Source: Chroogloeocystis siderophila 5.2 s.c.1
GTDB taxonomy: Bacteria > Cyanobacteriota > Cyanobacteriia > Cyanobacteriales > Chroococcidiopsidaceae
Reading direction: 5' to 3'
Length of the DNA: 64,000 bases
Assembly: GCF_001904655.1 (NCBI RefSeq)
Contig: NZ_MRCC01000003.1
Span: 62,001 to 126,000, forward strand
In this document: positions 44,795-54,802 of the stretch, in pieces
Layout of the letters: each line of letters begins with the position of its first letter
How positions within the stretch are numbered: the stretch's first letter is position 1
The notes under the pieces: generated by a model
The model's input: the letters and a program-made list of their open reading frames with translations, nothing else
Database searches by the model: none
Told to the model about the DNA's origin: nothing
Made by a program: the position numbers and the translations under genes

Positions 44795-44799
44795 GGAGG
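44795..44799 (+). promoter_or_regulatory. Shine-Dalgarno site for the DUF760 gene
   Basis: GGAGG six bases before GTG 44806. It decides the start over the upstream TTG at 44764. Confidence 0.75.
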
Positions 44800-44805
44800 T
44801 ACAAA

Positions 44806-45150
44806 GTGAGCGACGTATCTAACCAAGTCTCAGAATTCTTTGATGGCGAGTCCGAAAACGGTAACTTGCTGTGGCAATACGTTCAAAAGCTAAGTCCAGA
44901 AACCGTTAACCAGTTATCTAAGCCCACATCTGGCGAAGTGTTTCAAATTATGGAGCGTAATATAATTGGGTTATTAGGTAACCTGCCTCCAGAACACTTT
45001 AACGTCAGCATTACAACCACTCGCGAGAACCTGGGAAGATTGCTAGCCTCGGCAATGATCAGCGGCTATTTCTTACGCAACGCCGAACAAAGAATGCTTT
45101 TTGAAAAGTCCCTGCAAGCGGCTGAAGCGAGTCACTCTGCACATGAGTAA
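44806..45150 (+). CDS. DUF760 domain protein
   Basis: 114 aa, start GTG 44806 supported by GGAGG. The central YVQKLSPETVNQLSKPTSG, then FQIMERNIIGLLGNLPPEHF and TTTRENLGRLLASAMISGYF, followed by RNAEQRMLFEKSL, is the DUF760 pattern found in cyanobacteria and plastid-bearing eukaryotes. Predicted mostly helical and soluble. Function unknown. It lies 256 bases after the sigma factor gene and has a stem-loop downstream, so it is likely a single-gene unit. Confidence 0.85.
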   Translation: MSDVSNQVSEFFDGESENGNLLWQYVQKLSPETVNQLSKPTSGEVFQIMERNIIGLLGNLPPEHFNVSITTTRENLGRLLASAMISGYFLRNAEQRMLFEKSLQAAEASHSAHE

Positions 45151-45220
45151 CTACAGCGTCTTTAATGTACGTTAGATCTTAAAATGTCAGTGAAAAACTA
45201 AGCACTTTGTATAATCAGAG

Positions 45221-45251
45221 AACTCGGTGAGCGAAATCGTTTAACCGAGTT
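45221..45251 (+). terminator. Terminator-like stem-loop after DUF760
   Basis: AACTCGGT (45221-45228) pairs with ACCGAGTT (45244-45251) over a 15-base loop, 70 bases past the DUF760 stop. A second palindrome GTTATATAAC follows. No T run. Confidence 0.5.
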
Positions 45252-45339
45252 ATATAACTTGGAGGCAGTATCTTCCTAATCTCTAACCTCTGGTATTGTA
45301 ATTTACAAGCTAGTCTACAAGTGTATGTGAGGTTTCTGG

Positions 45340-45750
45340 GTGACGATTCCGCATAAGATTATCGGTGTCGGTGTGATTTGGAATGACCGTGAACAAATCT
45401 TGATAGATCGCCGTCGTCCAGAAGGAAGTTTAGGCGGGTTGTGGGAATTTCCTGGAGGCAAAATTGAGCCAGGAGAAACCTTAGAAGCGTGTATTAAAAG
45501 AGAAATCAAAGAAGAATTAGGAATTGATATTGCGGTTGGCGAACATTTGATGACAATTGACTACACTTATCCACATTTACAAGTCACATTGACTGTACAT
45601 TTCTGCTGCCATCTTGCTGGTGAGCCAAAACCTATTGAATGTGATGAAGTGCGGTGGGTGAGTTTAGATGAAATCGAGCAATATTCTTTTCCTACAGCTA
45701 ACACTCAAATTATTGCTGCAATTAAACAGTACGCTGCAAGTAGAAAGTAG
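45340..45750 (+). CDS. mutT: NUDIX hydrolase, MutT type (8-oxo-dGTP diphosphatase)
   Basis: 136-aa Nudix protein that probably hydrolyses oxidised nucleotide 8-oxo-dGTP. The Nudix box is complete: GGKIEPGETLEACIKREIKE followed by ELGI, matching GX5EX7REUXEEXGU. Also typical is the N-terminal IIGVGVIWNDREQILIDRRR and GGLWEFPGG. Start is GTG 45340, with GAGG seven bases upstream. It stands alone between the DUF760 gene and the sasA gene on the other strand. Substrate is a family inference. Confidence 0.9.
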   Translation: MTIPHKIIGVGVIWNDREQILIDRRRPEGSLGGLWEFPGGKIEPGETLEACIKREIKEELGIDIAVGEHLMTIDYTYPHLQVTLTVHFCCHLAGEPKPIECDEVRWVSLDEIEQYSFPTANTQIIAAIKQYAASRK

Positions 45751-45814
45751 GTGTTTGTCATTCTTAAGTTGGTCGTACACAATAAACACAATAAGAAGAA
45801 AATAATCGACGCAT

Positions 45815-45853
45815 GAATTCGCCGCTAGGTAAACAAAGTTTACCTACGTGGAC
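45815..45853. repeat. Interspersed palindromic repeat, copy 3
   Basis: GAATTCGCCGCTAGGTAAAC followed by AAAGTTTACCTACGTGGAC. It matches copy 1 (29041) over about 39 bases with a few substitutions, in the same orientation. The hairpin core is degenerate here. Confidence 0.7.
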
Positions 45854-45937
45854 AACGGTACAACATAGCATAATTCCTTAAAACTCCGACTCTTGAGTAC
45901 GCCTTTGCGCACTTTAGTTTATGTATCGGAAGGCATC

Positions 45938-47119
45938 TCAATTCGGATAAACTGGCAAAGTGAAGTGAAAACAAGAACCGCCTATGGGAGGACAATCAAC
46001 CCAGATTTGCCCATAATGTGCGCGAATTATTCGCTGACATAAACATAGACCAATACCATAACCATCCTTTGCTTTGTCTCTTTCTAGACGAAAACGGTCT
46101 TCAAAAATGCGATCGCGGTTTTCTTCAGGAATACCTGGGCCTGTATCGCAAACACTTAATTGAATTTTTTGCGTCGTGCGGTGTAGCGCAGATAAGCGAA
46201 TTGTGCCATTAGAGGGCGTGTATTTAATTGCATTGTCAACCAGGTTAATCAGCACCTGGCGGACTTTTTCTTGATCCGCATAAGTTCGTGGTAAATCGCG
46301 GGGAATATCAGTTTCGATTTTTAAACTTTTCGCATTCGCGCGATCGTTCAACTGCGAAAGGACATCATGACACAGTTTTTCTAGCTCTAATTTTTGTGGT
46401 TGAATATCTAATTCTGCGGCGGTTCCTCGCGCTACTTGTAATAGCCCAGCAATCATCTTATCAATTAACCGCGTTTGCGTTCGTGCTTGCTTAAACAACT
46501 GTGCGACAAGGCTTGATGAAAGTGGCGTTTGCCCTTCGCGTGTCAAACTTGCTTCTAGCGTTTCTAGCGCGATTGAGACTGCGGTTAAAGGATTGCGCAA
46601 ATCATGCGCCAACATGGCAATCACTTGATCTTTAAACTGTAGCTGTTCTAAGAGCTTTTCTTGCTCGCGTTTGAGACTGAAAATTTCGTCTGCCATTAAA
46701 ATGACTTCAGCCGAATCAGCAATCGAACGCATTTCGTTTTGTGGCGATTTTACAATTTCTGGCTTAGCGTTTTGGGACTGAAGTTTTTCTGCTACCGCTT
46801 GTTGCCAGCGTGGCCACCATAATTGTAACTGAGCAATTAAATTACTTCCTGCTAATGTTTGCCGTGGTTCTGGATAAATTTTAATAAGTGCTGGAGTGGC
46901 AACTAATTTAAAGTGTTCTGCAAAATATGGCTGTTCGCTAACATCAATACTCTGGAGTTCAAAGGCATACTCCTCTTGTAACTCTTTGAGATAGTGATAA
47001 ATCTGCTGAATCTGTTGCTGAGAACCGGAACGTTCATCAACAAACAGCAATAGTTGAAGTGGTGCGTGAGAGTCACTAAGCTTTTGAGGGAAAACCTGCA
47101 TGAAATTTTGTTGCAGCAC
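45938..47119 (-). CDS. sasA: Circadian-clock-associated histidine kinase SasA
   Basis: 393 aa. In the Kai system SasA autophosphorylates on binding KaiC and passes phosphate to RpaA. The N-terminal about 100 residues have the KaiB-like thioredoxin-fold domain ([20 protein letters not shown] to [11 protein letters not shown]), which competes with KaiB for KaiC. A dimerisation helix precedes the H-box [14 protein letters not shown] with His172; the ATPase domain shows [21 protein letters not shown] and [15 protein letters not shown] 47119 is used; Met7 is a plausible alternative. No kaiABC is in the window. Divergent from the SLH gene. Confidence 0.92.
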   Translation of the reverse strand: MLQQNFMQVFPQKLSDSHAPLQLLLFVDERSGSQQQIQQIYHYLKELQEEYAFELQSIDVSEQPYFAEHFKLVATPALIKIYPEPRQTLAGSNLIAQLQLWWPRWQQAVAEKLQSQNAKPEIVKSPQNEMRSIADSAEVILMADEIFSLKREQEKLLEQLQFKDQVIAMLAHDLRNPLTAVSIALETLEASLTREGQTPLSSSLVAQLFKQARTQTRLIDKMIAGLLQVARGTAAELDIQPQKLELEKLCHDVLSQLNDRANAKSLKIETDIPRDLPRTYADQEKVRQVLINLVDNAIKYTPSNGTIRLSALHRTTQKIQLSVCDTGPGIPEENRDRIFEDRFRLERDKAKDGYGIGLCLCQRIIRAHYGQIWVDCPPIGGSCFHFTLPVYPN

Positions 47120-47358
47120 GGGAAACAGGTTAAGCTTGCCAGTTGTCTTATTCTTAAATTTAATATTTATTTTGCATTTTGTATACCAATATTGTTAGTC
47201 ACAAGTATTTCAACTCGCATCGACACTTTCATTACATTTTTTTATCTCTAGCAAAGAATTATACGCGAAAATTGTTAGTGAATAGCCAACTGCCGTCAAT
47301 AGGCGCAGCGACTCTTGCCAAATTACGCTAGCGTAGGAAATGATGGTATTCTCTCTAA

Positions 47359-48738
47359 ATGACTGTGTTGACCTCAAGATGCTTTTTCAAGATAGCTAGT
47401 ATAGCTGTATTACTGGCATCTGTAAGTGCCTGTGCTAACAATCAATCTGGCAGAAACCTAGAGCAAATGCTTGCAGCAGATCCCAGGCTCCAGGACAACT
47501 CAGTGATCGCCTTTGGTAATAGTAATAATAACAGTAATCAAGCTGCTGCGAATACCAATATTCAGCTACCAGCAGACTTCCCCGCAGAAATTCCGCGCTA
47601 TCCTAATGCGCAGTTGCAGCAAGTCACAGCCTCACAAACGCGCTGGATAACTCCCGATCCGATCAATGTCGTTCAAAGCTTTTATAAGAACCAATTTCAA
47701 GCAAACAACTGGGAGGTGCGTCCGAGTGAACAAGAAGGCATTTTAGAAGCACAGCGCGATGAGTTACGCGTCACAGTCACAATTCCTGCACCTAATCAAA
47801 GCAGCACTGCGCAGCCAAATACAGCAGGAAATACTGAATTCACGCTGCAATATACGCGCGATACAACTGTCGCAACTAGTACATCACCAGATGCTTCTGA
47901 GCAAGCTAGTGTACCGCAACCAGGAGATCCAGATTTTATTGGACCGGTGCCACTACAGCAAGCTAATAGCACTGCACAGACGATAAACAATAATACTACA
48001 CAACCAACAGCAGCACAATCTTTTAATGACATCAACCAAGTACCGCAAGAACTGCGCCAGTATCTTCAAGACTTGAGCGCATTAGGTGTATTACCATTGC
48101 AAGCAACATCTAAAAGTAATTCAGCGAGTCAATTTGAACCGAATAAGACTGTCACGCGGCGCGAGTATGCGCGGTGGCTAGTTGCTGCTAATAATCGATT
48201 TTATGTGGATAACCCTGCAAAACAAATTCGCAAAGCATCCGCCTCGACGCAACCAGCGTTTCAGGATGTATCAGCTTCTGATCCAGATTTTGCAGCAATT
48301 CAAGGCTTAGCCGAAGCAGGATTAATTCCTAGTTTCCTGTCAGGAAGTTCAACAACCGTGCTATTTCGCCCTGATGCACCGCTGACGCGCGAACAAATGA
48401 TTCTTTGGAAAGTCCCTATCGATACTCGCGCCTCACTCCCCAATGCTTCCGTAGACGCAGTACAGCAAACTTGGGGTTTTCAAGATGCGGCAAAAATTGA
48501 ACCGAGAGCATTACAAGCCGTTTTAGCCGATTTTCAAAATAGCGATCGCGCAAACATTCGCCGTGTTTTTGGCTACACAACGCTGTTTCAACCCAAGAAA
48601 ACCGTCACTCGTGCAGAAGCCGCAGCTGCACTCTGGTACATTGGTACCGCAAGCGAAGGCGTTTCGGCGCAAGATGTACTAAGACTACAGCAATCAAGTC
48701 CATCACAAGCAACATCAGAATCTCCAGCTAGCGAATAA
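47359..48738 (+). CDS. SLH domain lipoprotein
   Basis: 459 aa. A lipobox is visible (SVSAC, Cys25) after a hydrophobic signal, so a lipid-anchored exported protein. Then an Asn-rich stretch and a region with FPAEIPRYPNAQLQQVTASQ. The C-terminal half has SLH (S-layer homology) modules: DINQVPQELRQYLQDLSALG, then FEPNKTVTRREYARWL, FRPDAPLTREQMILWKVPID and FQPKKTVTRAEAAAALWYIG. SLH modules bind peptidoglycan-linked polymer in the cell envelope. The position between sasA and DUF3386 gives no functional hint. Confidence 0.88.
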   Translation: MTVLTSRCFFKIASIAVLLASVSACANNQSGRNLEQMLAADPRLQDNSVIAFGNSNNNSNQAAANTNIQLPADFPAEIPRYPNAQLQQVTASQTRWITPDPINVVQSFYKNQFQANNWEVRPSEQEGILEAQRDELRVTVTIPAPNQSSTAQPNTAGNTEFTLQYTRDTTVATSTSPDASEQASVPQPGDPDFIGPVPLQQANSTAQTINNNTTQPTAAQSFNDINQVPQELRQYLQDLSALGVLPLQATSKSNSASQFEPNKTVTRREYARWLVAANNRFYVDNPAKQIRKASASTQPAFQDVSASDPDFAAIQGLAEAGLIPSFLSGSSTTVLFRPDAPLTREQMILWKVPIDTRASLPNASVDAVQQTWGFQDAAKIEPRALQAVLADFQNSDRANIRRVFGYTTLFQPKKTVTRAEAAAALWYIGTASEGVSAQDVLRLQQSSPSQATSESPASE

Positions 48739-48843
48739 AAAAGTGTAATATTGCTTATCACTCCCCAAATCATCAGTAATCTATTCCTCACCCCTCACCC
48801 CTCCACAAGAGATAATAGTAAGGTTGAAATCAGAACGATCAAA

Positions 48844-49500
48844 ATGACACAACAATTAAACGCCACTGAACTATTTAAAACTGCTTACGAGAATCGCTAC
48901 ACCTGGGATGAAAACTTTCCTGGCTATAGTGCTGATGTCGAGTTAAAGCAAGATTCTGAAGTTTATACAGGTCACATACGCATCAATCGCGATTGGAGTG
49001 TGGAAGTTACTGGTATTGACAACGAAGAAGTGCAAGAAAGTATCTACACGCAGTTACGCGATATTGTTACACACCGCAAGCGCTCTAGTTTCGAGCAATC
49101 GCATAGCAAGCACGAGTTCAACTTAGGTGAAACCGATGCTTCTGGGGCGGTTGAGATCCTCGTGAAGGGCGATTCAATGGGGTCTAACTACAAAATTCGC
49201 GGTACAGAAATTTGCCAAGTTAGCCGCGTTATGGGACGTATGGCGTTCGTTATTGATACGCATGAAAGTTTAGATACGGGAAATGGTTACGTTGCTTCGC
49301 GCTACGATGCTGTATTCCGCAATCCCCAAACGAACGATGTCATCCGAGTATTAAAGTTTGAAGATACCTACGAAAAAGTAGGCGACTACTATGTGATGAC
49401 AAAGCAAGTTATTCATTCGTATGAAAATGGAGAACGCACCACGACGGAATTTAATTTCTCAAATATCAAGTTACTCGAACCCGCGACTGTCGAGGCATAA
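48844..49500 (+). CDS. DUF3386 family protein
   Basis: 218 aa, soluble. Start MTQQLNATELFKTAYENRYT, then NFPGYSADVELKQDSEVYTG and RVMGRMAFVIDTHESLDTGN, with YDAVFRNPQTNDVIRVLKFE and a final RTTTEFNFSNIKLLEP. This is the pattern of the cyanobacterial and plant DUF3386 family; the function is not established. ATG 48844 is preferred over TTG 48751, whose extra residues are from an STRR-containing intergenic stretch. It follows the SLH gene by 105 bases. Confidence 0.85.
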   Translation: MTQQLNATELFKTAYENRYTWDENFPGYSADVELKQDSEVYTGHIRINRDWSVEVTGIDNEEVQESIYTQLRDIVTHRKRSSFEQSHSKHEFNLGETDASGAVEILVKGDSMGSNYKIRGTEICQVSRVMGRMAFVIDTHESLDTGNGYVASRYDAVFRNPQTNDVIRVLKFEDTYEKVGDYYVMTKQVIHSYENGERTTTEFNFSNIKLLEPATVEA

Positions 49501-49583
49501 TTAATTCACTGGCTGCGGACGATTATAAATTAGATCTAGGATCGAGTTATTAACAATTTATAAGCTGAACGAGGTCTAAATCA

Positions 49584-49814
49584 ATGGAACTGACAGTAAA
49601 CAATGTAGAAACAGTTCTGGATGAATTGCGTCCTTACCTGATGTCTGATGGCGGTAACGTCGAGTTGGTTGAACTAGACGGTCCTGTAGTCAAGTTACGG
49701 CTTCAAGGCGCGTGTGGTGCTTGTCCCAGTTCGACAATGACGTTGAGAATGGGCATCGAGCGCCGTCTACGCGAAATGATTCCAGAAATTGCGGAAGTTG
49801 AGCAAGTGCTGTAG
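49584..49814 (+). CDS. nfu: NifU-like (NFU) iron-sulfur scaffold protein
   Basis: 76-aa single NFU-domain protein that assembles and delivers Fe-S clusters; in cyanobacteria it supports photosystem I and ferredoxin maturation. The core [20 protein letters not shown] has Cys44 and Cys47 as the C-x2-C motif, with [15 protein letters not shown] before it. The length and the single domain are as in cyanobacterial CnfU/NfuA. ATG 49584. It is 83 bases after the DUF3386 gene and could be co-transcribed. Confidence 0.94.
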   Translation: MELTVNNVETVLDELRPYLMSDGGNVELVELDGPVVKLRLQGACGACPSSTMTLRMGIERRLREMIPEIAEVEQVL

Positions 49815-49935
49815 TCAATAGGTAAAAGGGACTAGGGACTAGGAAAGCATATTAGGCTAAAGTGGTTAAGAAAATATAATAATTTTTCTGGCTTCCTGAT
49901 AAACCTAGTAAAGTCTAGCCTCTAGCCCCTAGCTT

Positions 49936-52170
49936 ATGGCGCATCCTCTATACGTTGCATTGATTTGGCACCAACATCAGCCACTGTACAAAGGTCGAGA
50001 TAGCAGCATTTCGTTGTCTGCACATAGTCAATACCGACTGCCTTGGGTACGGCTGCATGGTACAAAAGATTATTTAGATTTAGTATTACTGCTAGCACGC
50101 TATCCAAAGTTGCATCAAACTGTTAACTTGGTTCCTTCGTTGATTTTGCAACTCGAAGACTATATCGCTGGCACGGCGTTTGACCCGTATTTAGCTGTCA
50201 GCTTGACGCCAACCGAACAACTTTCTCAGGAACAACGACAATTTATCATCGAGCATTTTTTTGATGCGAATCACCACACGTTAATTGACCCGCACCCGCG
50301 TTATGCCGAGTTGTACCACCAAAGACAAGACAAGGGGAAAGCGTGGTGTTTAGAAAATTGGCAGTTACAAGACTATAGCGATTTATTGGCGTGGCACAAT
50401 CTGGCGTGGATCGATCCGCTCTTTTGGGACGATCCAGAAATCGCTGCGTGGTTACAGCAAGGGCGGAATTTTACTTTAAGCGATCGCCAGCGAATTTATT
50501 CTAAGCAACGCGATATTCTGAGTAGAATTATCCCCCAGCATCGTGAAATGCAGAATGCAGGACAGTTGGAAGTTACGACAACGCCTTACATGCACCCAAT
50601 TTTACCATTACTTGCCGATACCAATTCGGGGCGCGTAGCTGTACCCAGTATGACATTGCCCCAACGCCGATTTCAATGGGCAGAAGATATTCCTCGGCAC
50701 TTGTATAAAGCGTGGGAATTGTATCAAGATCGCTTTGGACGAGAACCTCGTGGTTTATGGCCTTCAGAACAATCGGTGAGTCCTGAGATTTTACCTTACA
50801 TTGTTAAACAAGGATTCAACTGGATCGTTTCGGATGAAGCTGTATTAGGTTGGACACTGCACCACTTTTTCCATCGTGATGGCGCGGGTAATGTATGCGA
50901 ACCTGAGTTGCTTTATCGTCCGTATCGTTTAGAAACTGCCGCAGGTGATTTAGTAATTGTCTTTCGCGATCACCGTTTGTCTGATTTAATTGGTTTTACT
51001 TATGGCTCCATGCCAGCTAAACAAGCAGCAACAGATTTAGTCGGACACTTAGAAGCGATCGCGCACTCGCATAAACACCGTCAACCCGATCAGCCGTGGT
51101 TAGTCACAATCGCGCTTGATGGCGAAAACTGCTGGGAGTTTTACCCGCAAGATGGTAAGCCTTTCTTAGAGAATTTATATCAAACTCTCAGCGATCATCC
51201 ACAGATCAAACTTGTCACTGTTTCAGAATTCCTGGAAAAATTCCCCCCAACTGCAACGATTCCAGGAGAACAATTACACAGCGGTTCCTGGGTAGATGGT
51301 AGTTTTACAACGTGGATTGGCGATCCTGCAAAGAATCGCGCTTGGGATATGCTAGCGGAAGCTAGATCTTTACTTGCTAAACATCCTGAAGCAACGGAAG
51401 AAAACAATCCCGAAGCGTGGGAAGCTTTGTATGCTGCTGAAGGTTCTGATTGGTTTTGGTGGTTTGGTGAAGGTCATACATCGAATCAAGATGCTATTTT
51501 TGACCAACTATTTCGCGAACATTTGTGCGGTATCTATCAAGCACTAAATGAGCCTATTCCGCCGTATTTGCGTCAACCTGTAGAATCGCATGAAGCCCTA
51601 GGCGATCATCGACCCCAAGGCTTTATTCATCCTGTTATTGACGGTATGGGTGATGAGCAAGATTGGGATCGTGCTGGGCGTTTAGAAGTTGGTGGGGCGC
51701 GGGGAACAATGCACAAAAGCAGTGCAATCCAGCGTCTATGGTATGGGGTAGATCACCTGAATTTCTACCTACGAGTCGATTTAAAACAGGGTGTACAACC
51801 AGGGCGCGATTTGCCTTCAGAGTTACACTTACTGTGGTTTTATCCTGATCGCACGATGCACAATAGCCCAGTGCCACTAGAAGATATACCGAATGAAGCT
51901 CCACTCAACTATTTGTATCATCACCAGCTAGAAATCAATTTGCTCACGCAATCAGTTCATTTTCAAGAAGCTGGAGAACATCATCAATGGCATCCGCGTT
52001 ATAGTCGCGCTAGCGTAGCACTGAATAAATGCTTGGAAATTGCCGTACCGTGGGCTGATTTGCAAATGCCTCCAGATTATCCATTACGGTTAGTCTTAGT
52101 GCTAGCTGATGAAGGCAGTTTTCGCAGTTACTTACCAGAAAACACTTTAATTCCGATTGAGGTGCCTTAG
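49936..52170 (+). CDS. Glycoside hydrolase family 57 protein
   Basis: 744 aa. GH57 conserved regions are readable: WHQHQP at 11-16 (region 1), GLWPSEQSV with the nucleophile Glu278 (region 3), and TIALDGENCW with the acid/base Asp395 (region 4). A C-terminal domain of about 200 aa follows. GH57 enzymes act on alpha-glucans (amylase, amylopullulanase, branching enzyme); which activity this one has is not decided by sequence alone. It probably acts in glycogen metabolism. Its ATG comes directly after an STRR-like stretch. Nothing suggests an operon with neighbours. Confidence 0.9.
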   Translation: MAHPLYVALIWHQHQPLYKGRDSSISLSAHSQYRLPWVRLHGTKDYLDLVLLLARYPKLHQTVNLVPSLILQLEDYIAGTAFDPYLAVSLTPTEQLSQEQRQFIIEHFFDANHHTLIDPHPRYAELYHQRQDKGKAWCLENWQLQDYSDLLAWHNLAWIDPLFWDDPEIAAWLQQGRNFTLSDRQRIYSKQRDILSRIIPQHREMQNAGQLEVTTTPYMHPILPLLADTNSGRVAVPSMTLPQRRFQWAEDIPRHLYKAWELYQDRFGREPRGLWPSEQSVSPEILPYIVKQGFNWIVSDEAVLGWTLHHFFHRDGAGNVCEPELLYRPYRLETAAGDLVIVFRDHRLSDLIGFTYGSMPAKQAATDLVGHLEAIAHSHKHRQPDQPWLVTIALDGENCWEFYPQDGKPFLENLYQTLSDHPQIKLVTVSEFLEKFPPTATIPGEQLHSGSWVDGSFTTWIGDPAKNRAWDMLAEARSLLAKHPEATEENNPEAWEALYAAEGSDWFWWFGEGHTSNQDAIFDQLFREHLCGIYQALNEPIPPYLRQPVESHEALGDHRPQGFIHPVIDGMGDEQDWDRAGRLEVGGARGTMHKSSAIQRLWYGVDHLNFYLRVDLKQGVQPGRDLPSELHLLWFYPDRTMHNSPVPLEDIPNEAPLNYLYHHQLEINLLTQSVHFQEAGEHHQWHPRYSRASVALNKCLEIAVPWADLQMPPDYPLRLVLVLADEGSFRSYLPENTLIPIEVP

Positions 52171-52262
52171 AAAAATTATTTTAATGGGAGTGCTTATTAT
52201 AGTTCAGGGTTTCAAACTCTATCGAAGCCTTGAACTAAAAAGGCTCTAGTCTGAAATAAACC

Positions 52263-52499
52263 TTAGACTAATGATTGTTGTGGCTCTAACTCACAGCTTT
52301 GTACTTCTTGACGCGATATAATCTGCAATTCACCTGGGTAACGCGGACGCGGATCGCCGACTAACCAGATCGGAGGTACCATCATGGCTTCATAGTAATC
52401 AATCCGATGCAAAATACTTGGGTTATTTTTAAGTTCTACAATCGTTCCTGGTAGATACTCAAACATTTCATCCCAATCGATAACTGACTCGGTATTCAT
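52263..52499 (-). CDS. Small hypothetical protein
   Basis: 78 aa, acidic and soluble: MNTESVIDWDEMFEYLPGTI, then RIDYYEAMMVPPIWLVGDPR and RYPGELQIISRQEVQSC. I do not recognise a family. The density of aromatic and proline residues and its position with the next gene (28-base gap, same strand) suggest a genuine small gene. Confidence 0.45.
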   Translation of the reverse strand: MNTESVIDWDEMFEYLPGTIVELKNNPSILHRIDYYEAMMVPPIWLVGDPRPRYPGELQIISRQEVQSCELEPQQSLV

Positions 52500-52526
52500 T
52501 GCTGTTGACCAATTTCATTCCTTCAA

Positions 52527-52775
52527 TCAACAATAGAAATCGCTTTGGTCGAGAAGAACTTCACCATGATCCGGTACCCAGGCAAGCCAGGTATCTGAGG
52601 ATTCCTGACAGAGCAATTTAGCTTCCGCAAATGCATATTCACCAGGTGATTGCAGCAGTTTAACCCAAGTATCGCGCGTGTAAGTGATGTGGCAAACTGG
52701 ATTCCAACTTGCAGTGATTGCGCCTTCTATTGCAGGTGTTAAACGACAAATTTGATTGCTTGATTGAAGCGACAT
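52527..52775 (-). CDS. Small hypothetical protein
   Basis: 82 aa, from ATG 52775 with GGAG about eight bases upstream; a longer frame from 52841 exists. Sequence starts MSLQSSNQICRLTPAIEGAI and continues WNPVCHITYTRDTWVKLLQS, ending with VLLDQSDFYC. Soluble, with three Cys. No family recognised. It probably forms a two-gene unit with the small gene downstream. Confidence 0.45.
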   Translation of the reverse strand: MSLQSSNQICRLTPAIEGAITASWNPVCHITYTRDTWVKLLQSPGEYAFAEAKLLCQESSDTWLAWVPDHGEVLLDQSDFYC

Positions 52776-52930
52776 GCTCGTTCTCCGTCTCAAATCCATT
52801 AACTTAATGAAAATTTCCCTACAGCAAACTGAGGAATCCAATTAAATATTTCTGTATTCAATTTGACAAAAATACCGCGCGATCGCTCAATTATGCTAAA
52901 TAAATTCATAAATCCTGACATAGTAGATTC

Positions 52931-53263
52931 GGTAGTGCGTCAGATTATTGTTGGAAAGGGGAGAATATGCTGCCAACTCCAGTTGAAATAACTTACCACT
53001 AACCGTGTCGTCACTTTCGTCTGCTCCCAGACTTTGCCAAACTTGTTCTGCCGACGATGCCGTCGTCCTGTCTGCTGCCTGACGATGCCATGCTTTCAGA
53101 GAAGGTTTGTTTGCAGTTGGGGCAGAAATAGCGTTGATGTCCATTGGGCATTTTGCCGTGTTTGTGGACCTTCGCATGACCACAGAGCCGACATTCCATT
53201 GTTTGTTGCCACTGAGAAGGATAGCCCTACTTTATCAAACCCACATTATCCTGACGCACTACC
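52931..53263. mobile_element. Internally deleted IS1-type element
   Basis: Terminal inverted repeats: GGTAGTGCGTCAG (52931-52943) and CTGACGCACTACC (53251-53263), perfect over 13 bases and similar beyond. Length 333 bp. Between them, only an N-terminal transposase fragment (53011-53199) remains, and the DDE catalytic part is missing, so this is a non-autonomous relic. Target-site duplication: none convincing (flanks AGTAGATTC and CTTAGTTCA). Confidence 0.75.
53011..53199 (-). pseudogene. IS1-type transposase N-terminal fragment (InsA-like)
   Basis: 62-codon frame giving MECRLCGHAKVHKHGKMPNG then HQRYFCPNCKQTFSES. The C-x2-C...GHQRYxCxxC zinc-finger pattern matches IS1 InsA. After the finger the frame shows no catalytic motif and ends RRK stop. 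Lies wholly inside the inverted repeats at 52931-53263. Confidence 0.7.
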
Positions 53264-53661
53264 CTTAGTTCAAATAGCTAATTGCTATTAATAGTACACT
53301 ACAGGAAGTAATGCCCATAAAGTATGATTCTCATCACCTTTTTACATAAATGTCAAAACATTAAAGTTAAGTTGCTGACGTTCTCATAGGTCTTGAAATA
53401 ATTTAATATTTCGTCAAGCAGCAAATAACTCGATTTTTCTTATTATTAGTTGTTTTAAAATAAAAACGGATACATTTTTGACAAAACAACTATTTTCTTT
53501 AAATCGAAGGGCATAATAAACTAATTTATTATAATTATCAAGAATTCAGAAATTAGCAACACAAATAAGTACTACTAAATAGTACAAAAAACCAGATTAA
53601 AAGTAGATAGACTGCTCCTAATTACTTATAACTAGTAAGTTTTAAATAATAAGGGACTCGC
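53264..53661. other. AT-rich gap between IS relic and bioB
   Basis: About 400 bases, strongly AT-rich with many short A/T runs, no ORF or hairpin I can support. It may be the remains of sequence disturbed by the IS element. Confidence 0.5.
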
Positions 53662-54702
53662 TTACACTGAGGAAGTCATCGTTTTGAGCGAGTCAGTTTC
53701 TATCGGAGAACCGTCAGGAGATTCGATCGCAAACCCAGCATCGCGAATCATTTCCAAATCGCTGTGCGTTGCTTGTCCAGGAGTTGTTAAATAATCACCA
53801 ATAAAGATTGAGTTTGCTGGATAAAGTCCTAAAGGTTGCAGCGATCGCAAATGAACTTCTCTACCGCCAGCGATTCTAATTTCCTGTGCGGGAAGGACAA
53901 AGCGAAATAAACATAACACTCGCAGACAACGACGCGGGTTCAATTCTTGAATCTTCTCAAACGGCGTTCCTGGAATTGGAATCAAGAAATTTAGGGGAAC
54001 ACTTGTAACGTTTAATTCCCGTAGCGAAAATGCTAAGTCGATAACATCATCATCCGACTCGCCCATCCCAATAATTCCGCCCGAACAAGTTGTGATTCCT
54101 GCGGCTTTGACATTTTCTACTGTCGCGATGCGATCGCCAAACGTATGCGTCGTACAAATTTGCGAGTGGTAATCATCCGAAGTATTCAAATTGTGATTAA
54201 CGCGGTCTACCCCGACTTCTGCTAAACGCTGCGTTTGCTCTTGACTTAACAACCCAAGACACGCACAAATTTTTAAATCATAGTTGGCTTTAACCGCTTG
54301 TACAGCGTCCAGAACCTGCGTAAATACTCGTTCGCTGGGAGAACGCCCCGAAATGACCATACAAAAAGTTCCAGCTTGCAATTTCTTTGCCTGCGCAGCA
54401 GCGTCTAAAATTTTTTCTTTAGCTAAGAGTGGGTACTTCTCAATTTCAGCAGTAGAAATCTTCGATTGCGAACAATAGTGACAATCTTCTGGACAAAGCC
54501 CACTTTGAGCATTAAGGAGAAAATGCAACCGGACGCGATTTTCCCAATAATGGTAGCGCACGCGATAGGCAGCAGCAAGTTGCTCAAGCAGTAAACAATC
54601 AGGCGCGTTGAGTACCGCATGGGCGGCTTCCCGCGTCAATAGTTCTCCAGCCAAAGCGCGATCGGCAAGTTCATTCCAGTTAAGTGCAGAAGATTTCAAC
54701 AT
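53662..54702 (-). CDS. bioB: Biotin synthase
   Basis: 346-aa radical SAM enzyme that inserts sulfur into dethiobiotin. The radical SAM cluster motif [11 protein letters not shown] (Cys70, Cys74, Cys77) is plain; [33 protein letters not shown] and SGGIIGMGE follow as in BioB, and the auxiliary cluster ligand region [15 protein letters not shown]-like appears late ([11 protein letters not shown]). Start ATG 54702. It shares orientation with bioA upstream (about 100 bases away), so they may be an operon. BioF, BioC and BioD are not in the window. Confidence 0.96.
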   Translation of the reverse strand: MLKSSALNWNELADRALAGELLTREAAHAVLNAPDCLLLEQLAAAYRVRYHYWENRVRLHFLLNAQSGLCPEDCHYCSQSKISTAEIEKYPLLAKEKILDAAAQAKKLQAGTFCMVISGRSPSERVFTQVLDAVQAVKANYDLKICACLGLLSQEQTQRLAEVGVDRVNHNLNTSDDYHSQICTTHTFGDRIATVENVKAAGITTCSGGIIGMGESDDDVIDLAFSLRELNVTSVPLNFLIPIPGTPFEKIQELNPRRCLRVLCLFRFVLPAQEIRIAGGREVHLRSLQPLGLYPANSIFIGDYLTTPGQATHSDLEMIRDAGFAIESPDGSPIETDSLKTMTSSV

Positions 54703-54706
54703 AAGA

Positions 54707-54734
54707 AGAGGTCAGAGGTCGGGGATTAGAGGTC
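54707..54734. repeat. STRR heptamer array (4 units) between bioB and bioA
   Basis: AGAGGTC AGAGGTC GGGGATT AGAGGTC: the reverse-complement orientation of the units in purH and before carB. Confidence 0.85.
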
Positions 54735-54802
54735 AGAAATGATGATGAAAACAGGGACAATGCTTTGCTCATCACTGAAGCCATAATTCTGATTGACCAT
54801 TG

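Noticed and set aside
53034-53291. 85-aa + strand ORF
   Set aside because: Antisense to the IS1 transposase fragment and runs across the terminal repeat.
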